Source: Curtobacterium pusillum (lineage in GTDB: Bacteria > Actinomycetota > Actinomycetes > Actinomycetales > Microbacteriaceae). Taken from it: a DNA stretch of 64,000 nt. Shown in pieces: positions 26,386 to 35,091 of the stretch. Where the stretch lies: positions 1 to 64,000 of the forward strand of contig NZ_VEIY01000009.1 of assembly GCF_007680845.1 (NCBI RefSeq), read 5' to 3'. The notes under the pieces were generated by a model, which worked only from the letters and a program-made list of their open reading frames with translations, did no database searches and was not told where the DNA came from. Position 1 is the stretch's first letter; each line of letters opens with the position of its first letter. A program made the translations under genes and the position numbers.

Positions 26386-26924
26386 GCCGGGCGGTGATCG
26401 CCCTCGGCGCCAACCTCGGCGACCGCGGGAGCACGCTGCGCGCGGCCTCGACCGCGATCGCCGCGCTGCCCGGCGTGCGTCCGGTCGCCTCCAGCCGGGA
26501 GGTCGAGTCGACCGCGGTGACGCTCGACGGTCCGGACACCACCAAGCCGCGGTACCGCAACGCCGTCGTGGTCGTCGAGACCGAGCTCCGGCCGCAGCAG
26601 CTCCTGGACGCCCTGCACGGCATCGAGGACGCCCACGGTCGCACCCGCGAGGTCCGCTGGGGCGACCGGACGCTCGACCTCGACCTCGTGGCGTACGACA
26701 CGGAGACCGTGGACACGGCGACCCTGACCGTGCCGCACCCCCGCGCCGCCGAACGCGCGTTCGTGCTCGCACCGTGGCTCGATGCCGACCCGGACGCCGT
26801 CCTGCCCGGCGCCGGACCCGTGGCCGACCTGCTGGCCGCACTCGGCGACGACACCGAGCGCGTGGACGAGCCGCGCCTGTTCGACGACCCCGGCCGACCC
26901 GACGAGCCGCAGGTGCGCCCGTGA
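26382..26924 (+). CDS. folK: 2-amino-4-hydroxy-6-hydroxymethyldihydropteridine pyrophosphokinase
   Basis: A 180-residue HPPK that transfers pyrophosphate from ATP to the pterin before FolP. Motifs are AVIALGANLGDRGSTL, YRNAVVVVETEL, LLDALHGIEDAHGR and RWGDRTLDLDLVAYD, then VPHPRAAERAFVLAPW. The C-terminal ~20 residues are an acidic extension. GTG 26382 sits in the folB stop (GTGA overlap), continuing the coupled folate run. Confidence 0.95.
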   Translation: MSRAVIALGANLGDRGSTLRAASTAIAALPGVRPVASSREVESTAVTLDGPDTTKPRYRNAVVVVETELRPQQLLDALHGIEDAHGRTREVRWGDRTLDLDLVAYDTETVDTATLTVPHPRAAERAFVLAPWLDADPDAVLPGAGPVADLLAALGDDTERVDEPRLFDDPGRPDEPQVRP

Positions 26925-27412
26925 AGCCGACCCGTGCCTCCACGCTCGTCAGCGTCGCCCTGGTGGCGGCCGTGGCGGGCTTCGCCCTCGACGCGGTGCT
27001 AGCCTCGCGCCAGGCACCGACTCTGTTCCTGTCGCCGCCCCTCGGCGTCACCCTCGCCCTCATCGGCATCGCGGTCGTGCTCATGGCGCGTCCGGTGCGT
27101 CGGCACGCACGGGACGGCGCCGGCCGGCAGCGTCCGGTGGACCCGCTCTACGCGACGCGCGTGGTGGTGCTCGCGAAGGCGTCGAGCATCTGCGGGGCAC
27201 TCTTCGGGGCGTTCGGTCTCGGGCTGCTGGTCTACCTCCTGACCCGCTCCGCGTTCCCTTCGCTAGGCTCGATCCTGCCGAACGTCGTGGCGGTCGGGGG
27301 CGGGCTCGTGCTGACCGTGTGCGCACTCGTCGCCGAGCGCATGTGCATCGCGCCGCCGGAGGACGATGACGACGACGACCTGCCCCGGGGCGGTACGACG
27401 CAGGCGCACTGA
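26921..27412 (+). CDS. DUF3180 membrane protein
   Basis: A 163-residue protein with four hydrophobic helices in two pairs, a basic stretch between them (RPVRRHARDGAGRQRP), and an acidic tail EDDDDDD. It matches the DUF3180 family found directly after folK in actinobacteria (equivalent to the gene after folK in M. tuberculosis). Its role is unknown. GTG 26921 overlaps the folK stop, so it belongs to the folate operon. Confidence 0.85.
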   Translation: MKPTRASTLVSVALVAAVAGFALDAVLASRQAPTLFLSPPLGVTLALIGIAVVLMARPVRRHARDGAGRQRPVDPLYATRVVVLAKASSICGALFGAFGLGLLVYLLTRSAFPSLGSILPNVVAVGGGLVLTVCALVAERMCIAPPEDDDDDDLPRGGTTQAH

Positions 27413-27442
27413 CCCAGCAGGACCGACCGCAGGAGGCTCGCG

Positions 27443-27964
27443 ATGCCGCGTGAACGACTCGACGAGCCCGGCCTCGGCCTGACCGGCACCACCTGGACCC
27501 GGGTGTCGCCGAAGCTGGTCTGGACGGAGCTCATCACGACCGTCGTCATCGGTGTCGTCGTCACGGCGGGCTGCGTGATCATCGGTGTGGTCAACGGTGG
27601 CTTCGGGCGGACCGCCGGCACCGTGTGGACGTCGATCGCGATCGTGGTGTTCGTCGTCGCCGCGATCACCGCCGCGCTGACGCCCCGCCGTGTCCGGGCG
27701 ATCGGGTACGCCCTGCGTGACGACGACCTCGTGCTCCGGCGCGGCCTGATGTGGCAGCGCTTCACCGCGGTGCCGTACGGCCGCATGCAGCTCGTGGACG
27801 TGAACCGGGGACCGCTCGACCGCGTGCTCGGCATGAGCGAGCTGAAGTTCGTCACCGCTGCCGCCTCGACGAACGTCCGCATCCCGGGCATCCCCTTCGC
27901 CGACGCCGACCAGCTGCGTGACCGGTTGGTCGAGCTCGCCGAGTCCCGTCGCGCCGGACTGTAG
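27443..27964 (+). CDS. PH-domain (bPH2, YdbS-like) membrane protein
   Basis: A 173-residue protein with two transmembrane helices (~28-50 and ~60-80) followed by a bacterial PH domain. The latter starts AIGYALRDDDLVLRRGLMWQR and includes the conserved VPYGRMQLVDVNRGPLDRVLG motif. CAGGAGG lies well placed before ATG 27443. It is followed nine bases later by a second, larger PH-domain protein, the usual YdbS/YdbT pairing. The pair has been linked to envelope stress or peptide resistance in Bacillus. The role here is unknown. Confidence 0.88.
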   Translation: MPRERLDEPGLGLTGTTWTRVSPKLVWTELITTVVIGVVVTAGCVIIGVVNGGFGRTAGTVWTSIAIVVFVVAAITAALTPRRVRAIGYALRDDDLVLRRGLMWQRFTAVPYGRMQLVDVNRGPLDRVLGMSELKFVTAAASTNVRIPGIPFADADQLRDRLVELAESRRAGL

Positions 27965-27972
27965 GGGGAGCC

Positions 27973-29697
27973 GTGACCTTCCGACCCGGCCCACCGCCGC
28001 CCCCGCCGCAACAGCAGCGCCGGGGCAACGCGGCCGCGGCGGCACCGCTCACCGACGGCGAGTGGCACCGGCTGCACCCACTGACGCCGCTGCTCAAGGG
28101 CGGCATCTTCCTCATCGTGGTCCTCGGGTACGTGCTCAACAGCCTGCGGGACCAGCTCGTCGAGTTCTTCATCCCCGGGAGCGGCCCGCAGGAGGACGGC
28201 GACCCCGTGCGCTACGTGTACGAACACGGCGTGGTCGGGTGGGTGCTGCTCGGTGTCGTGGTGGTGCTCGTGGTGCTGATCGGGCTGTTCTACTTGTCCT
28301 GGCGGATGCACGAGTTCCGGGTGACCGGCGAGATCGTCGAGGTCCGCTCCGGCGTCCTGTTCCGCACGAACCGCAAGGCCCGGCTCGACCGGATCCAGGG
28401 CATCAACATCTCGCGGCCGCTGATCCCGCGGATCTTCGGGACCGCGAAGCTCGAGATCGCGCAGGCCGGCAACGACGCCAACGTGCAGCTGGCGTACCTC
28501 GGGGTGACCGCCGCCGACGACCTCCGGCAGCGGATCCTCGTGCTCGCCTCGGGCGCGAAGGAGGACGACCGGGACGGCCCCCGGCGCGCATCGAACGGCG
28601 TCCTGCAGGACCGTGTGGACGAGATCTTCTCGCCGGAGCTCGACCCCGCCGCGGTCCGCGCGACCCGGATCGTCAAGGTGCACCCCGGACGGCTGATCGC
28701 GTCGATGCTGCTCTCCGGCACGACGGTCTTCATCCTGCTGGCGGTCGCGGCGATGATCGTCAGCGTCGCGCTCACCGGCGAGTACGGGATCCTGTTCGGC
28801 CTGTTCCCCGCGGTGATCGGCGCCGGCAGCTACTACGTCCGCAAGTTCTCCCGCTCGCTGCAGTACACGATCGCCGAGACCCGGGACGGCATCCGGATCG
28901 GGTTCGGCCTGGTGTCCACCTCGAACGAGACCCTCCCGCCCGGCCGCATCCACGCCGTCAGCGTCGCGCAACCGCTGCTCTGGCGCCCGTTCGGCTGGTG
29001 GGACGTCCGGATCAACCGTGCGACGAACGCCGGCAACGGTTCGTCGAACAACCAGCAGGTCTCCTCGATCGTCCTGCCCGTCGGCACCGCTCGTGACGTC
29101 CGCGAGGTCCTCGACATCATCCTCCCCGGCCTCGTCGGCACCGCGGTCGTCGGCCCGTCCGCCTCCCCGGAGCAGCTCCGCGAGGGGTCGGCCGAGGCGG
29201 TCGACGTGGTGGACGACAGCCTCACCACCTCGGGCGACCGCGGCGGCTTCGTGCACTCGCCGCGGCGGGGCGCCTGGCTCCGCCCGTTCGCGTTCCGCCG
29301 GAACGGCTACCGCTTCGTGCCCGGCGCCGTCCTGCTCCGGCTCGGGGCGGTCTGGCGATCGCTGGTGATCGTCCCGCTGCCGCGCGTGCAGAGCGTCAAG
29401 GTGTCGCAGGGACCGGTCGAACGCGCGCTGCGGCTCGCCACGGTGCACGTGCAGACCGTGCCGGGACCGGTGACGGCCGCGGTGGGGGCGCTGGACGCGC
29501 ACGATGCGCAGCACCTCTGGTCGCTCGTCACGGCGCGAGCCGTCGAGGCCGCTGCGGCCGACACGTCCCACCGGTGGCGCGAACGGGAGGCGCGGCGCGG
29601 CCCCGCCACGCACGCTGCGGACCCGGAGTGGGCGACCGGCACCGTGCCTCCCGACCGGCTCTGGGGCCAGGTCCCACCACCAGGAGCCGCACGATGA
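27973..29697 (+). CDS. PH-domain (bPH2, YdbT-like) membrane protein
   Basis: A 574-residue membrane protein with a Pro/Gln-rich N-terminus (PPPPPPQQQ) and then pairs of hydrophobic helices, each followed by a PH-like unit: [39 protein letters not shown] and [16 protein letters not shown] mark three repeats. [19 protein letters not shown] is the family signature. GGGGAGCC precedes GTG 27973. It is co-transcribed with the smaller PH protein. The DUF2520 gene starts in its stop codon, so all belong to the fol-lysS region transcript. Confidence 0.88.
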   Translation: MTFRPGPPPPPPQQQRRGNAAAAAPLTDGEWHRLHPLTPLLKGGIFLIVVLGYVLNSLRDQLVEFFIPGSGPQEDGDPVRYVYEHGVVGWVLLGVVVVLVVLIGLFYLSWRMHEFRVTGEIVEVRSGVLFRTNRKARLDRIQGINISRPLIPRIFGTAKLEIAQAGNDANVQLAYLGVTAADDLRQRILVLASGAKEDDRDGPRRASNGVLQDRVDEIFSPELDPAAVRATRIVKVHPGRLIASMLLSGTTVFILLAVAAMIVSVALTGEYGILFGLFPAVIGAGSYYVRKFSRSLQYTIAETRDGIRIGFGLVSTSNETLPPGRIHAVSVAQPLLWRPFGWWDVRINRATNAGNGSSNNQQVSSIVLPVGTARDVREVLDIILPGLVGTAVVGPSASPEQLREGSAEAVDVVDDSLTTSGDRGGFVHSPRRGAWLRPFAFRRNGYRFVPGAVLLRLGAVWRSLVIVPLPRVQSVKVSQGPVERALRLATVHVQTVPGPVTAAVGALDAHDAQHLWSLVTARAVEAAAADTSHRWREREARRGPATHAADPEWATGTVPPDRLWGQVPPPGAAR

Positions 29698-30386
29698 GGG
29701 CCGGACGACTCGGCGTCGGCGTGATCGGCGCGGGACGCGTCGGACCCGTGCTCGGCGCGGCGCTGGCGAACGCCGAGCACGCCGTCGTCGGGGTGACCGC
29801 CGTCTCCGAGGGGAGCCGCGACCGAGCCGAGGCGATGCTGCCCGGCGCACCCGTCCTCGAGACGCCGGACCTCGTCGAGCGCAGCGAACTCGTGCTCCTC
29901 GCCGTACCGGACGACCAGCTCGCCGGCCTCGTGCAGGGCCTCGCCGACGCGGGGATCTGGCAGCCGGGGCAGCTCGTCGTGCACACCAGCCCGGACCACG
30001 GCGTCGGCGTCCTCGCCCCGGCCATGGCCGCCGGTGCGATCCCCCTCGCGATCCACCCGGCGATGGCGTTCACCGGCACCAGCGTCGACCTCGTCCGACT
30101 GCGCGACGCGTACTGCGCGGTGACCGCCCCCGCGCCCGTGCTGCCGATCGCCCAGGCGCTCGTGGTCGAGATGGGGGCCGAGCCCTTCGTCGTCGCCGAG
30201 CAGGACCGCCCCGCGTACTCCGACGCCGTCCGCGCTGCGGTGAGCTTCTCGACCGCGATCGTCGACCAGTCCGCGGGCACGCTCGACGGGATCGGGGTGG
30301 AGCACCCGGGCCGCGTCCTCGGTGCGCTGATCCGCTCGGCGGTCGAGAACGCGCTCGCCGCTGCGGACGGGCAACCGACGCTGTAG
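29694..30386 (+). CDS. Rossmann-like and DUF2520 domain protein
   Basis: A 230-residue protein with an N-terminal NAD(P)-binding fold ([18 protein letters not shown]) and a C-terminal DUF2520 domain ([33 protein letters not shown]). It equals the gene that precedes panC in M. tuberculosis and other actinobacteria, where it has been suspected of a role in pantothenate/CoA supply. Here panC, panD and coaX are missing and lysS follows directly. ATG 29694 overlaps the preceding stop by four bases (ATGA), so it is the real start rather than an earlier in-frame GTG. Confidence 0.85.
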   Translation: MRAGRLGVGVIGAGRVGPVLGAALANAEHAVVGVTAVSEGSRDRAEAMLPGAPVLETPDLVERSELVLLAVPDDQLAGLVQGLADAGIWQPGQLVVHTSPDHGVGVLAPAMAAGAIPLAIHPAMAFTGTSVDLVRLRDAYCAVTAPAPVLPIAQALVVEMGAEPFVVAEQDRPAYSDAVRAAVSFSTAIVDQSAGTLDGIGVEHPGRVLGALIRSAVENALAAADGQPTL

Positions 30387-30445
30387 GCCTCCGGGCGCGC
30401 TGTACGATTTCCGGGACCCCCACGACCCATCGGAGCCGCACCAGC

Positions 30446-31963
30446 ATGAGCGAAGCAACCCCCGCAGACGTCCTGTCAGCCGACGTCCTGTCAGCCGAGG
30501 AGACCAGCGAGCAGCGCCAGGTCCGGCTCGACAAGCGGGCCAAGCTCCTCGAGTCGGGGATCGAGGCGTACCCGGCCGAGCTCCCGATCACGACGACGAT
30601 CCCGGCCGTGCGGGCGCAGTACGACCACCTCGAGACCGGCACCGAGACCGACGACGTCGTCGGGGTTGCTGGTCGGATCGTGTTCTCCCGCAACACCGGG
30701 AAGCTCTGCTTCGCGACCCTGCAGTCCGGCGACGGCGCCCGCATCCAGGCGATGGTGTCCCTCGCCGAGGTGGGCGACGAGTCCCTCGCGCGCTGGAAGG
30801 AGTTCGTCGACCTCGGTGACCACGTGTTCGTGCACGGCCGCGTGATCTCCTCGCGTCGGGGCGAGCTGTCGATCATGGTCGACGACTGGGCCATCGCCGC
30901 GAAGGCGATCCTGCCCCTGCCGAACCTGCACAACGAGCTGAACGAGGAGACCCGGGTGCGCCAGCGCTACCTGGACCTCATCGTGCGCGAGGACGCCCGC
31001 GCCACGGTCCGCGCCCGTGCTGCCGTGATGGCGTCGATCCGCCAGACGTTCGCCGGCCACGACTACCTCGAGGTCGAGACGCCGATGCTGCAGACCCAGC
31101 ACGGCGGCGCCTCGGCGCGTCCGTTCGTCACGCACTCGAACGCGTTCGACACCGAGCTGTACCTGCGCATCGCACCGGAGCTCTTCCTCAAGCGCGCCGT
31201 GGTCGGCGGGATCGACCGCGTGTTCGAGGTGAACCGGAACTTCCGGAACGAGGGCGCCGACTCGACGCACTCGCCCGAGTTCGCGATGCTCGAGGCCTAC
31301 CAGGCGTACGGCAACTACGAGCAGATGGCCGACCTGACGCAGGAGCTCGTGCAGAACGCCGCCCGTGCGGTGACCGGTGGCGCGCTCGAGGTCACCCTGG
31401 CCGACGGCAGCACGTACGACCTCGGTGGCGAGTGGCCGCGGATCGACATGTACGGCTCGCTGTCCGAGGCCGCCGGGCGGGAGATCACCCCCGCGACGCC
31501 GCTGTCCGAGCTGCAGGAGCTCGCCGCCGCCGAGGGTGTCGAGGTCTCCCACGCCACGCACGGCAAGTACGTCGAGGAGCTCTGGGAGCACTTCGTCATC
31601 GACTCCCTCGACCGCCCGACGTTCGTGATGAACTTCCCGGTCGACACCTCACCCCTGACCCGCGAGCACCGGAGCCGTCCGGGCATCGTCGAGAAGTGGG
31701 ACCTCTACGTCCGTGGCTTCGAGCTCGCGACGGCGTACTCCGAGCTCGTCGACCCGGTCGTGCAGCGCGAGCGGTTCGTCGAGCAGGCGAAGCTCGCCGC
31801 CGGGGGCGACCCGGAGGCGATGCGCGTCGACGAGGAGTTCCTGCGGGCGCTCGAGCACGCGATGCCGCCGTCGGGTGGCATGGGGATGGGCATCGACCGG
31901 CTGCTCATGGCGATCACCGGGCTCGGCATCCGCGAGACGATCCTCTTCCCCCTGGTCAAGTAG
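30446..31963 (+). CDS. lysS: Lysine--tRNA ligase (class II)
   Basis: A 505-residue class II synthetase that charges tRNA-Lys. It has an OB-fold anticodon domain ([20 protein letters not shown]) followed by the catalytic core with motif 2 ([20 protein letters not shown]) and motif 3 ([16 protein letters not shown]). It ends FPLVK as is typical. The N-terminus contains an exact 15-bp tandem duplication (30467-30496) that repeats the residues DVLSA. A -10-like TACGAT at 30402 lies about 40 bases upstream of ATG 30446, giving it a normal leader. Further in-frame upstream sequence overlaps other genes. Confidence 0.97.
   Translation: MSEATPADVLSADVLSAEETSEQRQVRLDKRAKLLESGIEAYPAELPITTTIPAVRAQYDHLETGTETDDVVGVAGRIVFSRNTGKLCFATLQSGDGARIQAMVSLAEVGDESLARWKEFVDLGDHVFVHGRVISSRRGELSIMVDDWAIAAKAILPLPNLHNELNEETRVRQRYLDLIVREDARATVRARAAVMASIRQTFAGHDYLEVETPMLQTQHGGASARPFVTHSNAFDTELYLRIAPELFLKRAVVGGIDRVFEVNRNFRNEGADSTHSPEFAMLEAYQAYGNYEQMADLTQELVQNAARAVTGGALEVTLADGSTYDLGGEWPRIDMYGSLSEAAGREITPATPLSELQELAAAEGVEVSHATHGKYVEELWEHFVIDSLDRPTFVMNFPVDTSPLTREHRSRPGIVEKWDLYVRGFELATAYSELVDPVVQRERFVEQAKLAAGGDPEAMRVDEEFLRALEHAMPPSGGMGMGIDRLLMAITGLGIRETILFPLVK
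30467..30496 (+). repeat. 15-bp tandem duplication in the lysS N-terminus
   Basis: GACGTCCTGTCAGCC occurs twice back to back, keeping the frame and doubling five residues at the variable N-terminus of LysS. It is probably a slippage or replication event without functional cost. Confidence 0.9.
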
Positions 31964-31992
31964 CCCGCAGGCCCCGGGGTTAGGATGCTCGG

Positions 31993-32196
31993 GTGCCGCA
32001 TGGAGTCGTGACCGGGATCATCTTCGCCCTGACGCCGACCGTCGTGGTCGGCCTGATCTTCTGGTTCGTCATGCGCGCCATCATGCGGGCGGACCGCACC
32101 GAGCGTGCCGCCTACGCCAAGGTCGAGGCCGAGGAGCGCGCCCGCTTCGAGCGCGAGCACGGCCGCCCCGCGCCGACGCCCGCCTCCGCCGAGTAG
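31993..32196 (+). CDS. Small single-pass membrane protein of unknown function
   Basis: A 67-residue protein with one N-terminal transmembrane helix (VVTGIIFALTPTVVVGLIFW) and a charged cytoplasmic tail rich in Arg, Glu and Ala. TAGGAT ends six bases before GTG 31993, a leaderless-type start. It lies 29 bases after lysS. Short proteins of this design are common beside lysS in Microbacteriaceae to my knowledge, but no function is known. Confidence 0.75.
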   Translation: MPHGVVTGIIFALTPTVVVGLIFWFVMRAIMRADRTERAAYAKVEAEERARFEREHGRPAPTPASAE

Positions 32197-32321
32197 CGCC
32201 CGGCGCCCAGCTACCACGACCGTCCACCGCGCTCGCCGCGGTCGACATCGACGTCTGCGCGCCCGGACCCCGTCACCAGCCGTTCACCCGGTCGTCGCGT
32301 CGCGGGGTGACGATCGTCCGC

Positions 32322-32453
32322 ATGGCAATCACGCACGTCTTCACCGGTCGCAGCCTCGTCGGCGACATCGAGAGCGAGTACGACGAGTTCGACCGCGACG
32401 CCGACCTCGAGGTCTCGAGGCGTCGCGAGGGGTGGCTCGAACCGTCCTGGTGA
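32322..32453 (+). CDS. Possible 43-residue acidic protein
   Basis: An open frame encodes a 43-residue, strongly charged product (GDIESEYDEFDRDADLEVSR) ending just before a good terminator. There is no convincing ribosome site. Codon use is GC-rich and consistent with coding. It may be a genuine small gene or chance. The rest of the 32197-32320 spacer shows nothing else. Confidence 0.35.
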   Translation: MAITHVFTGRSLVGDIESEYDEFDRDADLEVSRRREGWLEPSW

Positions 32454-32472
32454 CCCCCACCACCCGTTCATC

Positions 32473-32516
32473 GGGGTACGGCAGCCGGATCGCACCGATC
32501 CGGAACGCCGTACCCC
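32473..32516 (+). terminator. Two-tier hairpin terminator upstream of the sigma-factor gene
   Basis: GGGGTACGG pairs with CCGTACCCC and inside it CCGGATCG pairs with CGATCCGG. The hairpin is followed by TTTT. It closes the ftsH-lysS side of the region before the long sigma-factor leader. Confidence 0.85.
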
Positions 32517-32545
32517 TTTTCTGTGTCCGCTCGGCGCAGTGCCTC

Positions 32546-32738
32546 GGGGTACACGATCGGAAACGCCCAAGAAACACCGATGCAGCGCCGGAAACATCAC
32601 GAAACGGGCTTGTGGACCCGCGGTTCGGAGGACCAGACTGACGACGGGCTGTACCCCACGGGGGACGGTTCCGATGACGAATCACGGAGATCCCTGGGAA
32701 TCGATCCCATCGGTTTGTGGGGTACACCTCCGGAACGC
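32546..32738. promoter_or_regulatory. Repeated GGGGTACA boxes in the sigma-factor upstream region
   Basis: GGGGTACACGATCGGAAACG (32546) and GGGGTACACCTCCGGAACGC (32719) are near-identical direct repeats 173 bases apart, and TGTACCCC at 32650-32657 is an inverted copy of the box. All lie in the ~280-base spacer between the terminator and the sigma gene. They look like regulator sites or tandem promoter elements. No known consensus was matched. Confidence 0.45.
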
Positions 32739-32794
32739 TTTACTCGTCACACCCCCCAACGAGGCCATCACCGTCGAACGCAGGGAGAGTCATC

Positions 32795-33865
32795 ATGACG
32801 ATCACCACCGCAGCACCCAAGACGACGACCACCGGCACGACCGCCCGCCGGAACAAGAAGGCGGCCGCCACGAAGCCCCCCGTCACGGCGGTCGAGAGCA
32901 CCACGCTGGACACCGAGGTCGAAGCCGACGAGCAGCTCGCCGGCGTCCGCGGCGCCTCGGTCGACCAGGTCGGCGACTACCTGCGCCACATCGGCCGGCT
33001 CTCGCTCCTCACCGCCGAGGAAGAAGCCGAGATCGCCCGCCGGATCGAGGTCGGCCTCTTCGCGGAAGAGAAGCTGAACACCGAGAAGGACCTCGCGAAG
33101 ACCTTGCAGCGCGAGCTGCGCTGGCTCGTCCGCGACGGTGAGCGTGCCAAGGAGCGCATGATCACCTCGAACCTCCGACTCGTCGTCAGCATCGCCAAGC
33201 GCTACTCGCAGCGCGGCCTGCCGTTCATGGACGTCATCCAGGAGGGCAACCTCGGTCTGGTCCGCGCGGTCGAGAAGTTCGACTTCACGCAGGGCTACAA
33301 GTTCTCGACGTACGCCACCTGGTGGATCCGTCAGGCGATCTCCCGCGGTCTCGCCGACAAGGCCCGCACGATCCGCATCCCCGTGCACACGGTGGAGCTG
33401 ATCAACAAGATCTCGCGCACCGAGCGCGACCTCACCGTCGACCTCGGCCGTGCGCCGATGCCCGACGAGGTCGCCGCCGAGCTGAGCATGAGCGTCGAGG
33501 AACTCGTCGACCTCAAGGGCCGCTCGCACGAGCCCGTGTCGATCCACACCGTGGTCGGCGACTCGGACGACAGCGAACTCGGCGACTTCATCGAGGACGA
33601 GGACGCCGCGTCCCCGAACGAGCTCACCGAGACGACGCTCCTGCACCGCGACATCCGCTCCATCGTCGCCGAGCTCCCGAGCGACGAAGCGAACGTGATC
33701 CGCATGCGCTACGGCCTCGACGACGACAAGCCGATGACGCTCGACGAGATCTCGAAGATCGTCCACACGACGCGCCAGGCGGTCAGCCGTGTGGAGTCCC
33801 GCGCCAAGCTCCGCCTATTCGCCAAGGCGGTCTCGCAGGACATGCAGCTGTACCTGACCGACTAG
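32795..33865 (+). CDS. Sigma-70 family RNA polymerase sigma factor (group 2, SigB-like)
   Basis: A 356-residue sigma factor with region 1.2 (SVDQVGDYLRHIGRLSLLTAEEEAEIARRIE as a block), region 2 (SNLRLVVSIAKRYSQRGL, FMDVIQEGNLGLVRAVEKFD, YKFSTYATWWIRQAISR) and region 4 (VIRMRYGLDDDKPMTLDEI, TRQAVSRVESRAKLRL). It lacks the long region 1.1 of a primary actinobacterial SigA, so the general-stress/stationary SigB-type is more likely, though it could be the principal factor in a reduced form. AGGGAG precedes ATG 32795. The long upstream spacer with repeated boxes fits complex regulation. Confidence 0.88.
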   Translation: MTITTAAPKTTTTGTTARRNKKAAATKPPVTAVESTTLDTEVEADEQLAGVRGASVDQVGDYLRHIGRLSLLTAEEEAEIARRIEVGLFAEEKLNTEKDLAKTLQRELRWLVRDGERAKERMITSNLRLVVSIAKRYSQRGLPFMDVIQEGNLGLVRAVEKFDFTQGYKFSTYATWWIRQAISRGLADKARTIRIPVHTVELINKISRTERDLTVDLGRAPMPDEVAAELSMSVEELVDLKGRSHEPVSIHTVVGDSDDSELGDFIEDEDAASPNELTETTLLHRDIRSIVAELPSDEANVIRMRYGLDDDKPMTLDEISKIVHTTRQAVSRVESRAKLRLFAKAVSQDMQLYLTD

Positions 33866-33948
33866 GTCAGCGACTTCGGCCGGCGCGTGAGCGTCGGCAG
33901 GGGACCCGGATCGTTCCGTGGGAAAACGGTCCGGTGGGGTGATGGGAA

Positions 33949-33977
33949 GGCCCGCTCAGGCACTGCCTGGGCGGGCC
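33949..33977. terminator. Bidirectional terminator between the sigma factor and NAD kinase genes
   Basis: GGCCCGCTCAGGC pairs with GCCTGGGCGGGCC (13 bp, one T-G pair) around a 3-base loop in the convergent spacer. Confidence 0.8.
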
Positions 33978-33993
33978 ACTCGTCCGTCCGGGG

Positions 33994-34926
33994 CTACTCC
34001 TCGACCTCGCGGCCGAGCTTCTGCCGGAGGTCCTGCGGGATGAGCTCGATGAGCTGGTCCGGGCGCACCGGGAGGTCGAGCAGGCTGAGCTTCACCCGCC
34101 CCGTCCGTCCGTGCCGCTCGGCATCGAGCCGGACGACGCTGCCGGCGTCCTTCCGGAGCCGGACGTCGAGTTGCGCGCCGGTGGCGACCTCGCCCACGAC
34201 CAGTCCGTCGACCTCGAGCGCCGCGCTCCTGGTGCCCTCGGCGATGTCGAACCGGTAGCGCTCGCGCGCGGCGAGCACCACGGCGCGGTCGATGCCCGCC
34301 ATCGGCGCGACCGGCGTCACGACCGAGCCGGACAGCGCGGGGGAGAGCACCGGACCGCCCGCCGCGTAGTTGTAGGCGGTGGAGCCGGCCGGGGTGGCCG
34401 CGACGATGGCGTCCGCCCGGTAGTACCCGTAGCCGAGCCCGCCGACGCTGAGGTCCGCCGAGACCTGCCCGGCACCAGGTCGCCGCACGATCGTGAGGTC
34501 GTTGAACGCGAGGTAGTCCGTCCGCGCCCCGCTCCAGAACAGCCGGGCCTCGAGCGCGTGGTGCGGTTCGAGCTGGTAGTCGCCGGCGGAGAGCCGTTCG
34601 AGCGCCGCTTCGAGCTCCGGTGGTTCGATCTCGACGAGGAACCCGACGTTGCCGTAGTTCACCCCGAGCACCGGCACGGGCCGCTTCGCCACGAGACGCA
34701 TGGCCCCGAGCATCGTGCCGTCCCCGCCGAGTGCGACGACGAGGTCGACCTCCTCGGTGAAGTCCTCGTCGCCGATGACGTCGACACCACCGCCGATGCG
34801 CTGTGCGTCGGCACGGCGGGCGACGAGACGACCGCGTCCGGACGAGTTCCAGCGCTGCAGGGTCACGACGGACTCCTGCACGTTCTTGGTCGGGTGCACC
34901 ACGAGTCCGACGACGGGCTGATCCAT
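33994..34926 (-). CDS. nadK: NAD kinase
   Basis: A 310-residue NAD(H) kinase producing NADP(H). The diagnostic GGDGT is at residues 67-71. Further motifs are LGVNYGNVGFLVEI, FNDLTIVR, ADAIVAATPAGSTAYNYAAGGP (nucleotide site) and a late DGLVVGEV. It is slightly unusual in reading GVNYGNVGFL where many have GVNLGRLGFL. Start ATG 34926 is preceded by TACGAT with a seven-base gap, a leaderless pattern, and an upstream in-frame start was rejected. It is divergent from clpC and convergent with the sigma gene. Confidence 0.92.
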   Translation of the reverse strand: MDQPVVGLVVHPTKNVQESVVTLQRWNSSGRGRLVARRADAQRIGGGVDVIGDEDFTEEVDLVVALGGDGTMLGAMRLVAKRPVPVLGVNYGNVGFLVEIEPPELEAALERLSAGDYQLEPHHALEARLFWSGARTDYLAFNDLTIVRRPGAGQVSADLSVGGLGYGYYRADAIVAATPAGSTAYNYAAGGPVLSPALSGSVVTPVAPMAGIDRAVVLAARERYRFDIAEGTRSAALEVDGLVVGEVATGAQLDVRLRKDAGSVVRLDAERHGRTGRVKLSLLDLPVRPDQLIELIPQDLRQKLGREVEE

Positions 34927-34994
34927 GCTCCGGATCGTACCGACCGCACCCGGACACGGCCCCCGGTCCGCCATGCGCGCACCTCCGCAACGAG

Positions 34995-35012
34995 GTCACG
35001 CCCACGGCGAAC
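34995..35012. promoter_or_regulatory. ClgR-like operator upstream of clpC
   Basis: GTCACGCCCACGGCGAAC matches, from memory, the ClgR consensus WNNWCGCYNANRGCGWWS at all positions except the first. ClgR activates clpC and clpP genes in Corynebacterium, Mycobacterium and Streptomyces. The box lies 80 bases before clpC, a normal activator distance. Confidence 0.6.
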
Positions 35013-35091
35013 AGGGGCAGACCGACGGGGGAGCGCTGGTTACTCTCGAAGTACGTCACCGGACCTCCACCGGTCCGGCAAGGGAGAGCAC

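Noticed and set aside
34111..35091. A ~330-residue N-terminal extension of clpC
   Set aside because: ClpC begins [11 protein letters not shown] at 35092 with a ribosome site; the upstream frame is antisense to NAD kinase and has no similarity.
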